A DNA stretch of 64,000 nt from NCBI RefSeq assembly GCF_900176375.1, contig NZ_FWYF01000001.1:310001-374000 (forward strand), written 5' to 3'. A model generated the notes under the pieces. That model saw only the letters and a list, made by a program, of their open reading frames with translations, made no database searches and was not told where the DNA came from. This document shows positions 9,365-18,030 of this stretch, piece after piece. The stretch comes from Reichenbachiella faecimaris (GTDB lineage Bacteria; Bacteroidota; Bacteroidia; Cytophagales; Cyclobacteriaceae). The translations under genes were made by a program, and so were the position numbers. Numbering within the stretch: the first letter of the stretch is position 1; every line of letters begins with the position of its first letter.

Positions 9365-9814
9365 ATGAAAAATAAGAAAATAGATATAGAATCACTTGAT
9401 AGGAAGAACATCCATCAAGTACCTGATGGATATTTTGATGGTTTACCATTAAAAATCCAGTCAAGGATCAACCAGAAGAATGGAGTATCAAGCGTTTTTT
9501 TCATAACTAGAATGCAGATGGTGTGGAGTGCGACCGCCGTAATTGCACTTTTTTTTATTGGCTGGTTTTGGTATCCTCAAGGGACTGAGCTATCCACAAC
9601 AGAACAGATACTCGCTGATCTAAATTCGGAAGACTTAATTGAATATCTATATGAAGAAGACATCAGCACTGATGAAATTATTGCAGCCATAAATGAAAAC
9701 TATTTGCTAGATGAAATAAGTTTAATCGAAGACGTAATCATAGACGAAAACTTGTCTGAAGAGGATTTGGAATCCATTTACTCGGAACTTGATTACTCAA
9801 CAGAAATTATGTAA
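9365..9814 (+). CDS. Single-pass membrane protein, probable anti-sigma partner
   Basis: A 149-residue protein that I cannot assign to a named family. It has a basic N-terminal cytoplasmic stretch with VPDGYFDGLP (a motif often seen in Bacteroidota anti-sigma-like proteins). One transmembrane helix follows at about residues 52-70 (WSATAVIALFFIGWFW). The C-terminal half is very acidic and probably periplasmic, rich in Asp, Glu and Ile. It starts 43 bp after the ECF sigma gene. The role as membrane-held regulator of that sigma factor is inferred from position and topology, and no zinc-binding HxxxCxxC anti-sigma motif is visible. Confidence 0.6.
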   Translation: MKNKKIDIESLDRKNIHQVPDGYFDGLPLKIQSRINQKNGVSSVFFITRMQMVWSATAVIALFFIGWFWYPQGTELSTTEQILADLNSEDLIEYLYEEDISTDEIIAAINENYLLDEISLIEDVIIDENLSEEDLESIYSELDYSTEIM

Positions 9815-9856
9815 GCACTGATATTAAAAATAAAAGCCATGAATATATTTGTACTA

Positions 9857-10354
9857 ATGAAAAAACTATTCCTAGCGATCATGCTGCTCGCAATAGCCAC
9901 AATTGCACAGGCTCAAAATGATGAAGCCCGTCAACGAATCGAGTCAGCAAAAATCGCTCTGATCAGTGAGAGGCTGGGCCTTACGCCAGAAGACGCCCAG
10001 CAATTTTGGCCCATATATAATGAGTACAGTCAAAAGCGAAGAGAAAACCACCACGAATTTGCTCAGGCCAGAAGAAATTTCAACCCTGAAACCGCAACTG
10101 AACAAGAAACACAGGACATGCTGAATTTTGGTCGCGAGGTGAAAGAGAAACAACTTAATCTGGAAAAGGAGTATTCAGATAGAATGCTAAAAGTAATAGA
10201 TTCCAAACAGCTCATGAATCTTCAAAATGCTGAACGTGATTTTAAAAGAATGTTGCTTGATCGTCTGGATCAAAGAAGACAACAGCAACAAAACTCTAGC
10301 GAGCAGCTCAGAAGACAAAACAATGAACGCATGAGAAACAAAAGAAACAATTAA
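9857..10354 (+). CDS. Spy/CpxP-like periplasmic protein
   Basis: About 165 residues with a clear signal peptide (MKKLFLAIMLLAIATIAQAQ). The rest is a charged all-alpha protein with the motif RLGLTPEDAQQFWPIYNEY and a Gln/Arg-rich tail. This is the pattern of small Spy/CpxP-like proteins often annotated in Cytophagales as sensors of ECF sigma factors. I chose the ATG at 9857 because it begins the signal peptide; an upstream in-frame ATG at 9839 would add six residues. It is 42 bp after the presumed anti-sigma gene. A role in envelope-stress sensing or as a chaperone is inferred. Confidence 0.7.
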   Translation: MKKLFLAIMLLAIATIAQAQNDEARQRIESAKIALISERLGLTPEDAQQFWPIYNEYSQKRRENHHEFAQARRNFNPETATEQETQDMLNFGREVKEKQLNLEKEYSDRMLKVIDSKQLMNLQNAERDFKRMLLDRLDQRRQQQQNSSEQLRRQNNERMRNKRNN

Positions 10355-10363
10355 TCCTTCTTT

Positions 10364-11464
10364 TTGCATACCCGTACTTTAACCATATTTATGACCCTCT
10401 GGGCAGGATTATTTGGCCTACCCTTTCAGACCTATGCTCAAACTCAGCTTCAAGATGAGCTGGCAGTACTTGACGCGGAATTGGATGCCATATTTGAAAA
10501 TGAATCAGACTCTACTTCCCTATTTGCACTGATAGATGAGCTTCTAAAACCCGAGCCCAAGCAATCTCAAATTCAGATGAGATTTGGCTATTCCAGTAGA
10601 GTGACATCAGCAGGCCGAGATTTTGGCATTGATCAGCAAGGCCTCACTCCAGCCCTATCTTTTTATCATTACTCAGGTTTATATGCTGATGCAACTGGTT
10701 TCTGGAATAGTGAATTTGACCCAAAGTACAACCTTACTGTTTTTACTTTGGGTTATATAGGTCAGATCAAAAAAAAGACAACTTACAGTTTTTCTTACGA
10801 TCACTCTTTTTATTCCCAAAAAGAAGATTATCAAACACTGACCAACTCGCTCAGCAGTTCTATCACACAGGATTTTAAGTACGTTTATACGGGTATTGAT
10901 TATTCCTTTTCTTTTGGGTCAGAAACTGCACATAGATTGATTTGGAATCTAACTGGGAATTTGGAAACCAAAGGTTTTGGACCACTTAAACGTATCACCT
11001 TTCTTCCATCCATTGCTGTTTTGTTTGGCAATCAAAACATAACTACTCAATATACACGAACCAATCATCTCACCAGATTTCAGCACGCCAGTGATAGAGA
11101 AATGATATTTTTTGCTGATCGCCTTCGTGATGCTGGCTATACTAATACTACTGCTGGTTTTCTGATTCGAATGAGGGATGCCGTGAATTCAGGAGAGGAA
11201 CTTAACGCCATTCAGACTCAGGCATACGAACTCCTCTTTCTTTCAGACTCTTCTGAAACTACCTTTAGTTTGATGAATTACTACCTGACGCTTCCGATAC
11301 TATTTGAAACCAAAAAAAGGCTGAATTTCTACTTGAGCTATAACTATAACATTCCGCGCAACTTGGATGGGGCAGAATATGAATTTGAATCTAATGGCTA
11401 TTTTGGATTTTCTATTGCATATAATTTGGCTTTAGAAAGTAAAGGTTCCACCAACATTAAATGA
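10364..11464 (+). CDS. Predicted outer-membrane beta-barrel protein
   Basis: About 366 residues. A signal peptide ends near TYAQTQ, followed by an acidic linker and alternating aromatic strands with periplasmic turns, as in outer-membrane barrels. It ends in a strand-like segment GYFGFSIAYNLAL. No specific family recognised. The frame begins with TTG at 10364; an ATG at 10391 would shorten the signal peptide. It starts 9 bp after the Spy-like gene and may be the last gene of the sigma-factor operon. Its 3' end overlaps the convergent gene by 33 bp. Confidence 0.6.
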   Translation: MHTRTLTIFMTLWAGLFGLPFQTYAQTQLQDELAVLDAELDAIFENESDSTSLFALIDELLKPEPKQSQIQMRFGYSSRVTSAGRDFGIDQQGLTPALSFYHYSGLYADATGFWNSEFDPKYNLTVFTLGYIGQIKKKTTYSFSYDHSFYSQKEDYQTLTNSLSSSITQDFKYVYTGIDYSFSFGSETAHRLIWNLTGNLETKGFGPLKRITFLPSIAVLFGNQNITTQYTRTNHLTRFQHASDREMIFFADRLRDAGYTNTTAGFLIRMRDAVNSGEELNAIQTQAYELLFLSDSSETTFSLMNYYLTLPILFETKKRLNFYLSYNYNIPRNLDGAEYEFESNGYFGFSIAYNLALESKGSTNIK

Positions 11465-12454
11465 ACCAAAATTTTCTAACGTAGCATATTTCATTTCAAA
11501 GCCAATTAATTGTTTGGTATTGATCGGCCAGCTCATCCCCAGACCCAGATAAATTCCAGATTCAGCTGAATTGGATTTACTTTTTCCATCTTGAGAACTA
11601 CTGAAAAACTCCATACCAACCTCAGCCCCGCCTACCAAACTTATATTAGTTGTTTTCCTGCTCAAATAATACCTTACCCCAAATGGAAGAATCAATCCAT
11701 ATAAATTAACATCAGTATTGCTTGGCACTAAATTATTTATCATGTTCTCCTTTCTGTAGCTACGGAATTTTATACTGAACCCAAGGTCTATTGCGATATT
11801 TTTGGAAAAGAAATTGGTTAAAACTCCATCAGTAAATACGCCGAATTCATTTGAAAGTCCGGCCTTTATAGTTGCTAATCTTTTGTACTGTATCCTATGG
11901 GTTTGAATTTGACTTTCTGTAGAATCAGTGACGTTATTGTATTGTTGACATACGGAAACTGCTATACTTTCAAACTGATTAAGATTGTATGGTTCGACCC
12001 AGGAATCATCTATCAGTTCTACAATTGATTGGTTGTCATTGATAAAAGATTGCAAATCGGATTTAAAACGATCCAATTCAAAGACCAATATGCTATCTCC
12101 TTTTTGAGCAATAAGTTTGCTGGACACAAGGGTCTTGTACAAATTGATTTTTCCATTGTCTATAAGTGTATTCACAAAAATCCACTTACCATCAATTTTT
12201 AATACCTGTACCTTTTGACCACTTAAATACAGAACAGACTGTATGCTCGCCTTGAAAGCTAATTCAGTGCCACCTTCAATTTCAACAAGTGCCGTAGAAT
12301 CATTTATCCAGATATTTTCTTCAGAGTATACAAGGTTGACTGTGTCAGGTGCATCAATGTAAATACCTGACAGAAATCCAGTTTGAGCATGGGAAAATAA
12401 GCTGAGCAGAAATGCAGAGCAAAAAAATAAAAATTTCACCTTAAGAAGAGTCAT
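11432..12454 (-). CDS. Predicted outer-membrane protein with porin-like C-terminal barrel
   Basis: About 340 residues, not assigned to a family. The ATG at 12454 gives a good signal peptide (MTLLKVKFLFFCSAFLLSLF, cut near SHAQ). The frame is open a further 16 residues upstream. The first half is a mixed domain with no motif I recognise. The second half (from about KAGLSNEFGVFTDG) has alternating beta strands as in outer-membrane beta-barrel domains and ends in phenylalanine (GGTFTF), the usual barrel terminus. Its 3' end overlaps the previous gene tail to tail. Confidence 0.6.
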   Translation of the reverse strand: MTLLKVKFLFFCSAFLLSLFSHAQTGFLSGIYIDAPDTVNLVYSEENIWINDSTALVEIEGGTELAFKASIQSVLYLSGQKVQVLKIDGKWIFVNTLIDNGKINLYKTLVSSKLIAQKGDSILVFELDRFKSDLQSFINDNQSIVELIDDSWVEPYNLNQFESIAVSVCQQYNNVTDSTESQIQTHRIQYKRLATIKAGLSNEFGVFTDGVLTNFFSKNIAIDLGFSIKFRSYRKENMINNLVPSNTDVNLYGLILPFGVRYYLSRKTTNISLVGGAEVGMEFFSSSQDGKSKSNSAESGIYLGLGMSWPINTKQLIGFEMKYATLENFGSFNVGGTFTF

Positions 12455-12568
12455 TAAATAATACAGTTCAAAGTATATAATTCCATAAATATAGAACTGC
12501 AATAATAGGTCATCCTTTCAAATCAACCTTTACCAAAGAAACGTTTTAAGACGGTTCTACGGGCTCCA

Positions 12569-13546
12569 TTAAACTGGTACACTTTTGCCATTTTCTATAT
12601 CTTCCAAGATCAAACTGGCTGCACCAATGATAGGTGTGTGCGTACTATCCAATTCGGATGGTAATATTTTGATTTTTCCCTGATAAACATTGAGCAGATT
12701 CTTCTCGAAATGCTTGATGGTAGGTTTGAAAATGAGATCACCTGCTTTGGCCAATCCACCCATAATAAAAATGGCTTCAGGACTTGTATGCCCAACAGCA
12801 TCAGCAAGTTTAGCCCCCAGCACTTTTCCTGTGTATTCAAATGCCTCTTTTGCCACAATGTCACCATTGTTAGCCGCATCTGCTACCATTTTGGTATTGA
12901 GGTCATCAAAACTATATCTCTTCAATTCGCTGTCCATGTGATGATCAGCCAATAATTTATAGACCGTTCTCTTCAATCCAGTCGCTGAAACATAGGTTTC
13001 CAAACAGCCCTTTTTTCCACATTTACATAGGCGACCCCCTCCTATTTTATATGCGATATGTCCCAGCTCTCCGGCATGTCCATCATGCCCTTGGATCAAT
13101 TGGCCATTCGCGACGAAACCAGAACCTAAACCAGTCCCTAGGGTGATAGCAATAAAGTCTTGCATGCCCTTCGCTCCACCAAACATCATTTCGCCCATGG
13201 CGGCTGCGTTGGCGTCATTCGTTAGCTTTACTGATACATTAAATTCATCCTCTAAAAGACTAGCAAGTGGAATAGTACCTTGCCATGGAAGATTTGGGGC
13301 ATCTTCGATTGTTCCCTTTTTGTAATTGGCATTTGGCGCACCTACACCAATGCCCAAGAATTCGACGGGTTCATCCAAACTGTCTTTAGCTTGTCTGACC
13401 GCATGGGCCAATTCTGTAATATAACCCTCAATATTCGGGTTTTCTGTCGCAATACTGCTATGTATCCTTACTTTGCCAGTCGTATCCACCAGACCAAATT
13501 TCGTACTGGTACCTCCTATATCTATTCCAACTATTAATTCAAGCAT
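12569..13546 (-). CDS. ROK-family sugar kinase (glucokinase-like)
   Basis: A 325-residue ROK family kinase. The N-terminal phosphate-binding motif is VGIDIGGTSTKFG. The ROK zinc-binding signature CKCGKKGCLE is at about residues 173-182, preceded by the conserved GHxGELGHI segment. There is no N-terminal HTH, so this is an enzyme and not a NagC-type repressor. Its start codon overlaps the stop of the preceding BadF-type kinase by one base (TAATG), so they are translationally coupled. The context predicts glucose, GlcNAc or a related hexosamine as substrate, which sequence alone cannot settle. Confidence 0.88.
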   Translation of the reverse strand: MLELIVGIDIGGTSTKFGLVDTTGKVRIHSSIATENPNIEGYITELAHAVRQAKDSLDEPVEFLGIGVGAPNANYKKGTIEDAPNLPWQGTIPLASLLEDEFNVSVKLTNDANAAAMGEMMFGGAKGMQDFIAITLGTGLGSGFVANGQLIQGHDGHAGELGHIAYKIGGGRLCKCGKKGCLETYVSATGLKRTVYKLLADHHMDSELKRYSFDDLNTKMVADAANNGDIVAKEAFEYTGKVLGAKLADAVGHTSPEAIFIMGGLAKAGDLIFKPTIKHFEKNLLNVYQGKIKILPSELDSTHTPIIGAASLILEDIENGKSVPV

Positions 13547-14403
13547 TATTTTGTAGTGTAGTGTTTATTAATATGATATTGTACCAAATGCTCAATAGGC
13601 TCCTTGATGATCTGGCCTAGAGCAATTTCTTTTTCTATTAAAATTTCTCTCAAAATGTCCTCGAAAAAGTATGGTATTGAACCCACGAAATGAACCGTGT
13701 AATTCTTATGATCTGAAAAACACTCCAAATAAATTTCAACGTACTTTCTGATTCCATCTTTTAGAATTACTCTAAAAAATGGATGATCTCTGTGTTCGTG
13801 AATAAATTGTGAAAATGATGCCAGATACACATTTGCAAAAGGTTTCATATAAACATTTTGCAAAATATCATGCTTGGTAATGTTGTATGTTTGTTCGAAT
13901 GCTGTTGCGATTTCAGGTGGTAGCTGCTTGCGCAAAAATGACTGAAGCAAAATCTTACCAAAGTAGGCCCCACTCCCTTCATCTCCTAATACATAATCTA
14001 TCCCAGGAACTTCTTGCCGGACAATGTCCCCATCAAAAAAACAGGAGTTGGCTCCAGTGCCCATCAAACAGGTAATGCTGGGTGTGCCCTCATAGGTAGC
14101 AAATGCAGCCGCTACTATGTCATGATTGACATAAATATGCGATTTTGTGAAAATTCTAGATAAAGATCGTTCGACAATATTCTGAAGTTTTTTGCTAGAG
14201 CAGCCACTACCATAAAAGAAAACTACTTCGATCTCTTCCATGCGAGCCACCAGTTCTCCCAAAGAGCGCACAGATACTTCAATAATATCCTCAGTATGAA
14301 AATATGGATTGATTCCGCTAGAACTCAAGGTCAACACTTTTTTGTTGTCTTGGATAAGCTCCCAGTCGCATTTAGATGATCCGCTAGTGCCGATGAGTAT
14401 CAT
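13546..14403 (-). CDS. BadF/NAGK-type ATPase, probable N-acetylglucosamine kinase
   Basis: A 285-residue member of the BadF/BadG/BcrA/BcrD ATPase fold, the group that contains eukaryotic-type N-acetylglucosamine kinase. The first phosphate loop is IGTSGSSKCDW. The adenosine region has CLMGTGANSC, and the motif VLGDEGSGAYFGK matches the GDEGSG signature of NAGK-like enzymes. In this island it would phosphorylate GlcNAc to GlcNAc-6-P after uptake. It is coupled to the downstream ROK kinase by a one-base overlap, so two unrelated sugar-kinase folds are made together. Confidence 0.82.
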   Translation of the reverse strand: MILIGTSGSSKCDWELIQDNKKVLTLSSSGINPYFHTEDIIEVSVRSLGELVARMEEIEVVFFYGSGCSSKKLQNIVERSLSRIFTKSHIYVNHDIVAAAFATYEGTPSITCLMGTGANSCFFDGDIVRQEVPGIDYVLGDEGSGAYFGKILLQSFLRKQLPPEIATAFEQTYNITKHDILQNVYMKPFANVYLASFSQFIHEHRDHPFFRVILKDGIRKYVEIYLECFSDHKNYTVHFVGSIPYFFEDILREILIEKEIALGQIIKEPIEHLVQYHINKHYTTK

Positions 14404-14512
14404 ATTGAATTTTTGGCTTGAACTCGAAATTAAATGTATTCTTCGTATTGCTCGATTTTCTTAAAATAAATTACAATAAAACTTAAATTTATTATGACAT
14501 TTTAAATTTCAC

Positions 14513-15604
14513 CTACACCTTGATGAAAATATTCCTTCTATACAACAACAGTACAGGTAAATAACAAAGAACGACAAATCCGAGCGCATAGATGAATGAT
14601 GCAAAATAATAATCATCAAAAATGTCAACCAAACCATCATATAAAACTTGATGTATAGAACTATTTCCTAGCGGAATTATCCCAAAAAGCGAGGCTAAGA
14701 TGCCAGACAAAGCATAGGCAGTAATTGCATTAGACCCAAACACTTCAAAGGGGAAGGTAAGTTTTGATCGATACCTTAATACATCAAGCAACCAATAAAG
14801 TACTCCAAAGAAATTCATAGCCACACCCCCAGTATATAAGACAAAGGAGCTGGTCCATAAACTTTTGTTAATAGGAAAAAACATATCCCAGATCAACCCA
14901 GCCATGATCAGGAGATTTCCCAATACAAAGACCTTGGCCAGTCCATGCAACTTCTCTTCAGTTCTGAAAAGCAACTGCCCTGTAACAATTCCTAACAACC
15001 CAGTACCTATAGCTGGTAGCGTACTTAGCAATCCTTCAGGATCCCAAGTCTTACTCATACTCCACATATGATCAGTAAGGAAGAGACGATCAAACCAAGC
15101 AGCAAAATTCGTGTCTGATTCTAAGTTGGCCTCACCAATACCTGGTACAGGTACAAAAGTCATGATAATCCAATAGCCTATCAGAAGACTTGAACCAATA
15201 ATTATTTGAGCTCTATGGCTCATATAGTGATGCATCAAAGCAATGACCAAGAATACCATGGCTATTCGCTGAAGTACGCCTGGAATCCGAAGTGAAGCAA
15301 ACTCAAAACTTGGAAATGCATTCAGAAATAAACCTATAAGGACGAGGTATAGACTTCTTTTTAATATTTTCCTGGTGATTTGTTTCCTGGCTTCACCTGT
15401 TTTTGGCATTCCAATCGAAACAGCCATTCCTACCATAAAAAGAAAAAACGGAAAGATTAAATCTGTAGGTGTGCATCCATGCCATTCGGCATGCAGCAAT
15501 GGTGAATAAACATACGACCAAGAACCAGGGTCGTTTACCAATATCATGGCAGCAATTGTGAGGCCTCTGAAAACATCGAGGCTAAGGAGTCGATCTTTAT
15601 TCAA
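14513..15604 (-). CDS. NagX/HGSNAT-like membrane acyltransferase
   Basis: A 363-residue polytopic membrane protein with about ten hydrophobic segments. The start RLLSLDVFRGLTIAAMILVN and the following WHGCTPTDLIFPFFLFMVG are typical of the family related to lysosomal heparan-alpha-glucosaminide N-acetyltransferase and bacterial NagX (DUF5009/DUF1624 type). In other bacteria nagX-like genes sit in GlcNAc/chitin regulons, where roles in acetylating or transporting amino sugars across the inner membrane have been proposed. Here it lies between nagB and the GlcNAc-kinase candidate, in the same orientation, which fits. Confidence 0.8.
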   Translation of the reverse strand: MNKDRLLSLDVFRGLTIAAMILVNDPGSWSYVYSPLLHAEWHGCTPTDLIFPFFLFMVGMAVSIGMPKTGEARKQITRKILKRSLYLVLIGLFLNAFPSFEFASLRIPGVLQRIAMVFLVIALMHHYMSHRAQIIIGSSLLIGYWIIMTFVPVPGIGEANLESDTNFAAWFDRLFLTDHMWSMSKTWDPEGLLSTLPAIGTGLLGIVTGQLLFRTEEKLHGLAKVFVLGNLLIMAGLIWDMFFPINKSLWTSSFVLYTGGVAMNFFGVLYWLLDVLRYRSKLTFPFEVFGSNAITAYALSGILASLFGIIPLGNSSIHQVLYDGLVDIFDDYYFASFIYALGFVVLCYLPVLLLYRRNIFIKV

Positions 15605-15623
15605 ATTATGGAATTAAAGGTTG

Positions 15624-15646
15624 GCTCGACGAAATATTCGTCGAGC
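15624..15646. terminator. Perfect palindrome between nagB and nagX
   Basis: GCTCGACGAA and TTCGTCGAGC form a perfect 10-bp stem around ATA in the 58-bp gap between nagB and nagX. On the minus strand no long T-tract follows, so it may be a weak or regulated terminator, an mRNA-stabilising hairpin at the nagB 3' end, or a protein-binding palindrome. Confidence 0.6.
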
Positions 15647-15662
15647 AATTTCATTATCCAAC

Positions 15663-17636
15663 TTAAAGGAAATGATATCTTCTAAATCCTTCTATGGCTT
15701 CATATTCTGCCAGGCCAAGGTTGTCGTACATTTGGGCAGTCTCTTTGTTTCGATCTTCAGACCTTTGCCAAAATTCACGACTATCATCTCCCTGAAATAC
15801 CACGCCGTCCTTTTGCGACTGGTGTCTAAAAATAGCCATTCTTTTCTTCAATAGCTCTTCTGGACTGATGGGAACAGCCATTTCGATTTCGTCAATCGGA
15901 TACTCGTGCCATGCGCCTCTGTACAACCATACCCAGCAGTCTTTCATGTACTTCTGTTTTTTCAAGTCTTCCAAAGCTGCAAAAATCCCTTTCAGGCATA
16001 CTTCATGGGTGCCATGTGGGTCTGCCAAATCGCCAGCAGCATATATTTGATGAGGCTTGACTTCTGCAATTAGGTTTTTGATGATTTCTACATCAGCTTT
16101 GCCTAACGGATGCTTCTCCACCTTGCCCGTTTCATAAAATGGCAAGTCTAAGTAGTGCACCTGGTTGTCCGGAATACCATAATACCTACAGGCACTGATG
16201 GCTTCTCCTCTCCTGATCAGTCCTTTTACCTTTCTGACATCTACTGAAGTGACTTCTTTCTTTGACTTTGACCTTAGGTCTTTTAAAAGTTTATCAAATA
16301 CCTTATGGTCTGCTTTTTCGCCGGCTGCATATTCATAAAGCTCCTTTGCAAACTCTGCAAAACGATGGGCTTCGTGATCTGCCACTGCAATGTTTCCTGA
16401 AGTTTGATAGGCTACATGCACTTCATGTCCTTGATCTACTAACCTCAAGAAGGTACCTCCCATGGAGATCACATCATCATCTGGATGTGGACTAAATATG
16501 ATAATTCTTTTCTTGGCAGGATTGGCTCGCTCTGGACGGTTGGTGTCGTCTGCATTTGGTTTGCCACCTGGCCACCCGGTAATGGTATGCTGAAAGTGGT
16601 TGAACATCTTGATGTTCACCTCATAAGCGCCACCTTCGCCTAGTATCTCTGACATGCCGTGGTCGTTATAGTTGCGATCAGCAAGCTTGAGAATAGGTTT
16701 GTTCAATTTTTGGCTCAGCCAAACCACTGCTTTCCTTTTTAGATCTTTTGTCCATTCACAATCGCCTACTATCCATGGTGTTTCGAACCTGGTCAAATCT
16801 TTCGCTGAGTTTTCATCCAGAATGAAAGAAACATCGTCATGCTGTTGGAGAAAAGTGGCCGGCACATCTGATGACATTTCACCCTCTACAGTTTTTCGTA
16901 CGATTTCGGCCTTCTTCATGCCATAGGCCATGATGACGATTCGCTTGGCTTTGAGAATGGTGCCTACCCCCATGGTCACTGCCTTTCTGGGCACATCCGC
17001 CATGCTGTTGAAAGCAAAGGCATTGTCTTGACGGGTGAGGTAATCTAGCGTAATCATCCGTGTGGTTGAACTGATCTTAGAGCCGGGTTCGTTGAACCCG
17101 ATATGGCCGGTACGGCCAATGCCCAGGAGCTGAAAATCCAGTCCGCCATAGCTTTCTATTTTTTCTTCATACTGGGTGCAGTATTCTGCAATATGCTCGA
17201 AGGCAATCTTTCCGCTTGGTACATTGATGTTTTCCAGAAGAATATCCACATGGTCAAATAGGTGATGATGCATAAAGTGTATATAGCTCTGGCTGTCTGT
17301 CTTATCCAATCCATAATATTCATCCAGGTTAAATGAAACTACGTTCTGGAAACTTAAACCCTCTTTTTTATGCATTCGGACCAATTCGGCATACACCTGG
17401 ATGGGTGAAGAACCCGTGGCCAATCCCAAAATACATTTCTCGTTCTTTTCTGTTTTATACCTGATCAGTGCGGCAATTTCTTGCGCTATGATTTTTGATG
17501 CTTCATCTGCACCTTCAAATATCTCGGTATGTATCTTCTCGAATTTGGTGGATTCCATCGCACTCCACTCCTTGCGACTGGTTCTCTTCGATGTGGCTAT
17601 TGTAGCTCCTTTTACCATTGTTACACTCATATCCAA
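15663..17636 (-). CDS. nagB: Glucosamine-6-phosphate deaminase fused to a PIG-L deacetylase-like domain
   Basis: A 657-residue two-domain protein. Residues about 35-300 are NagB, which converts glucosamine-6-P to fructose-6-P and ammonia; FNLDEYYGL carries the catalytic Asp region and GIGRTGHIGFNEPGS the His/Glu active site. From about residue 375 comes a PIG-L/LmbE-type domain with SPHPDDDVISMGG (zinc-binding HPDD) and a later DPHGTHE. The PIG-L family deacetylates N-acetylglucosaminyl groups, so the fusion could couple deacetylation and deamination of GlcNAc-6-P, which would explain the absence of nagA here. Fusions of this length are known in other Bacteroidota. The start is uncertain by a few residues. 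Confidence 0.93.
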   Translation of the reverse strand: MDMSVTMVKGATIATSKRTSRKEWSAMESTKFEKIHTEIFEGADEASKIIAQEIAALIRYKTEKNEKCILGLATGSSPIQVYAELVRMHKKEGLSFQNVVSFNLDEYYGLDKTDSQSYIHFMHHHLFDHVDILLENINVPSGKIAFEHIAEYCTQYEEKIESYGGLDFQLLGIGRTGHIGFNEPGSKISSTTRMITLDYLTRQDNAFAFNSMADVPRKAVTMGVGTILKAKRIVIMAYGMKKAEIVRKTVEGEMSSDVPATFLQQHDDVSFILDENSAKDLTRFETPWIVGDCEWTKDLKRKAVVWLSQKLNKPILKLADRNYNDHGMSEILGEGGAYEVNIKMFNHFQHTITGWPGGKPNADDTNRPERANPAKKRIIIFSPHPDDDVISMGGTFLRLVDQGHEVHVAYQTSGNIAVADHEAHRFAEFAKELYEYAAGEKADHKVFDKLLKDLRSKSKKEVTSVDVRKVKGLIRRGEAISACRYYGIPDNQVHYLDLPFYETGKVEKHPLGKADVEIIKNLIAEVKPHQIYAAGDLADPHGTHEVCLKGIFAALEDLKKQKYMKDCWVWLYRGAWHEYPIDEIEMAVPISPEELLKKRMAIFRHQSQKDGVVFQGDDSREFWQRSEDRNKETAQMYDNLGLAEYEAIEGFRRYHFL

Positions 17637-17789
17637 TTTTCTTTAGAAAGTGAGTAATTACACTTTCACCTCTTTTATTGAGAAATAAAAGTAGATATTG
17701 ACAGCATGGAGAGGAAATATATTAGCTAAAGGGATATTTTTTGAAGCTAAACGGGAAACTAGCTTCTAAAGGGTCTAAAAAAGAAAAGA

Positions 17790-17804
17790 TCACGCAAAAC
17801 GTGA
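17790..17804 (-). terminator. Secondary hairpin upstream of nagB
   Basis: A 5-bp stem TCACG/CGTGA with loop CAAAA, extended outward by G-C and A-T pairs with two mismatches. On the minus strand it is followed by a CTTTTCTTTTTT run. It is a possible second terminator of susCD or a leader attenuator for nagB. Confidence 0.4.
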
Positions 17805-17935
17805 CCCTTTCTAACCCAAAACTCTAATTTAATTTCTTGTGTACTATTACTTCATGTGATGACTAATGTAGAGTAGTTCATCAAGGCAAGGAAATTATTT
17901 CGCTGGATGCATTTATATCATAGCTCTTCAGCAAA

Positions 17936-17969
17936 AAAAAGGAGGTGAATTTAATTTCACCTCCTTTTT
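17936..17969 (-). terminator. Intrinsic terminator of the susCD transcript
   Basis: A 14-bp stem (AAAAAGGAGGTGAA with TTCACCTCCTTTTT) around TTTAAT. On the minus strand the stem runs into eight T's, giving a strong rho-independent terminator about 60 bp after the susD stop. Confidence 0.85.
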
Positions 17970-18030
17970 AGAATTGTCAAACTGTCAAATTCGAAAAATC
18001 TTCAAACCAGCAGTTTAACTATTATTTAAA

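Larger units (their letters stand above)
17637..18030. other. 394-bp nagB-susD intergenic region
   Basis: No coding sequence seen. It holds an inverted repeat just upstream of the nagB start (GAAAGT 17646-17651 with ACTTTC 17662-17667, and GTAATTAC inside). A hairpin TCACG-CAAAA-CGTGA at 17790-17804 is followed on the minus strand by a T-rich run. A strong terminator lies at 17936-17969. The layout suggests that susCD transcripts end here and that nagB has its own promoter. I could not find a clean TAnnTTTG. Confidence 0.6.

Noticed and set aside
12569-13546. NagC-type transcriptional repressor (ROK)
   Set aside because: It has no N-terminal helix-turn-helix; the protein starts directly with the kinase phosphate-binding motif.
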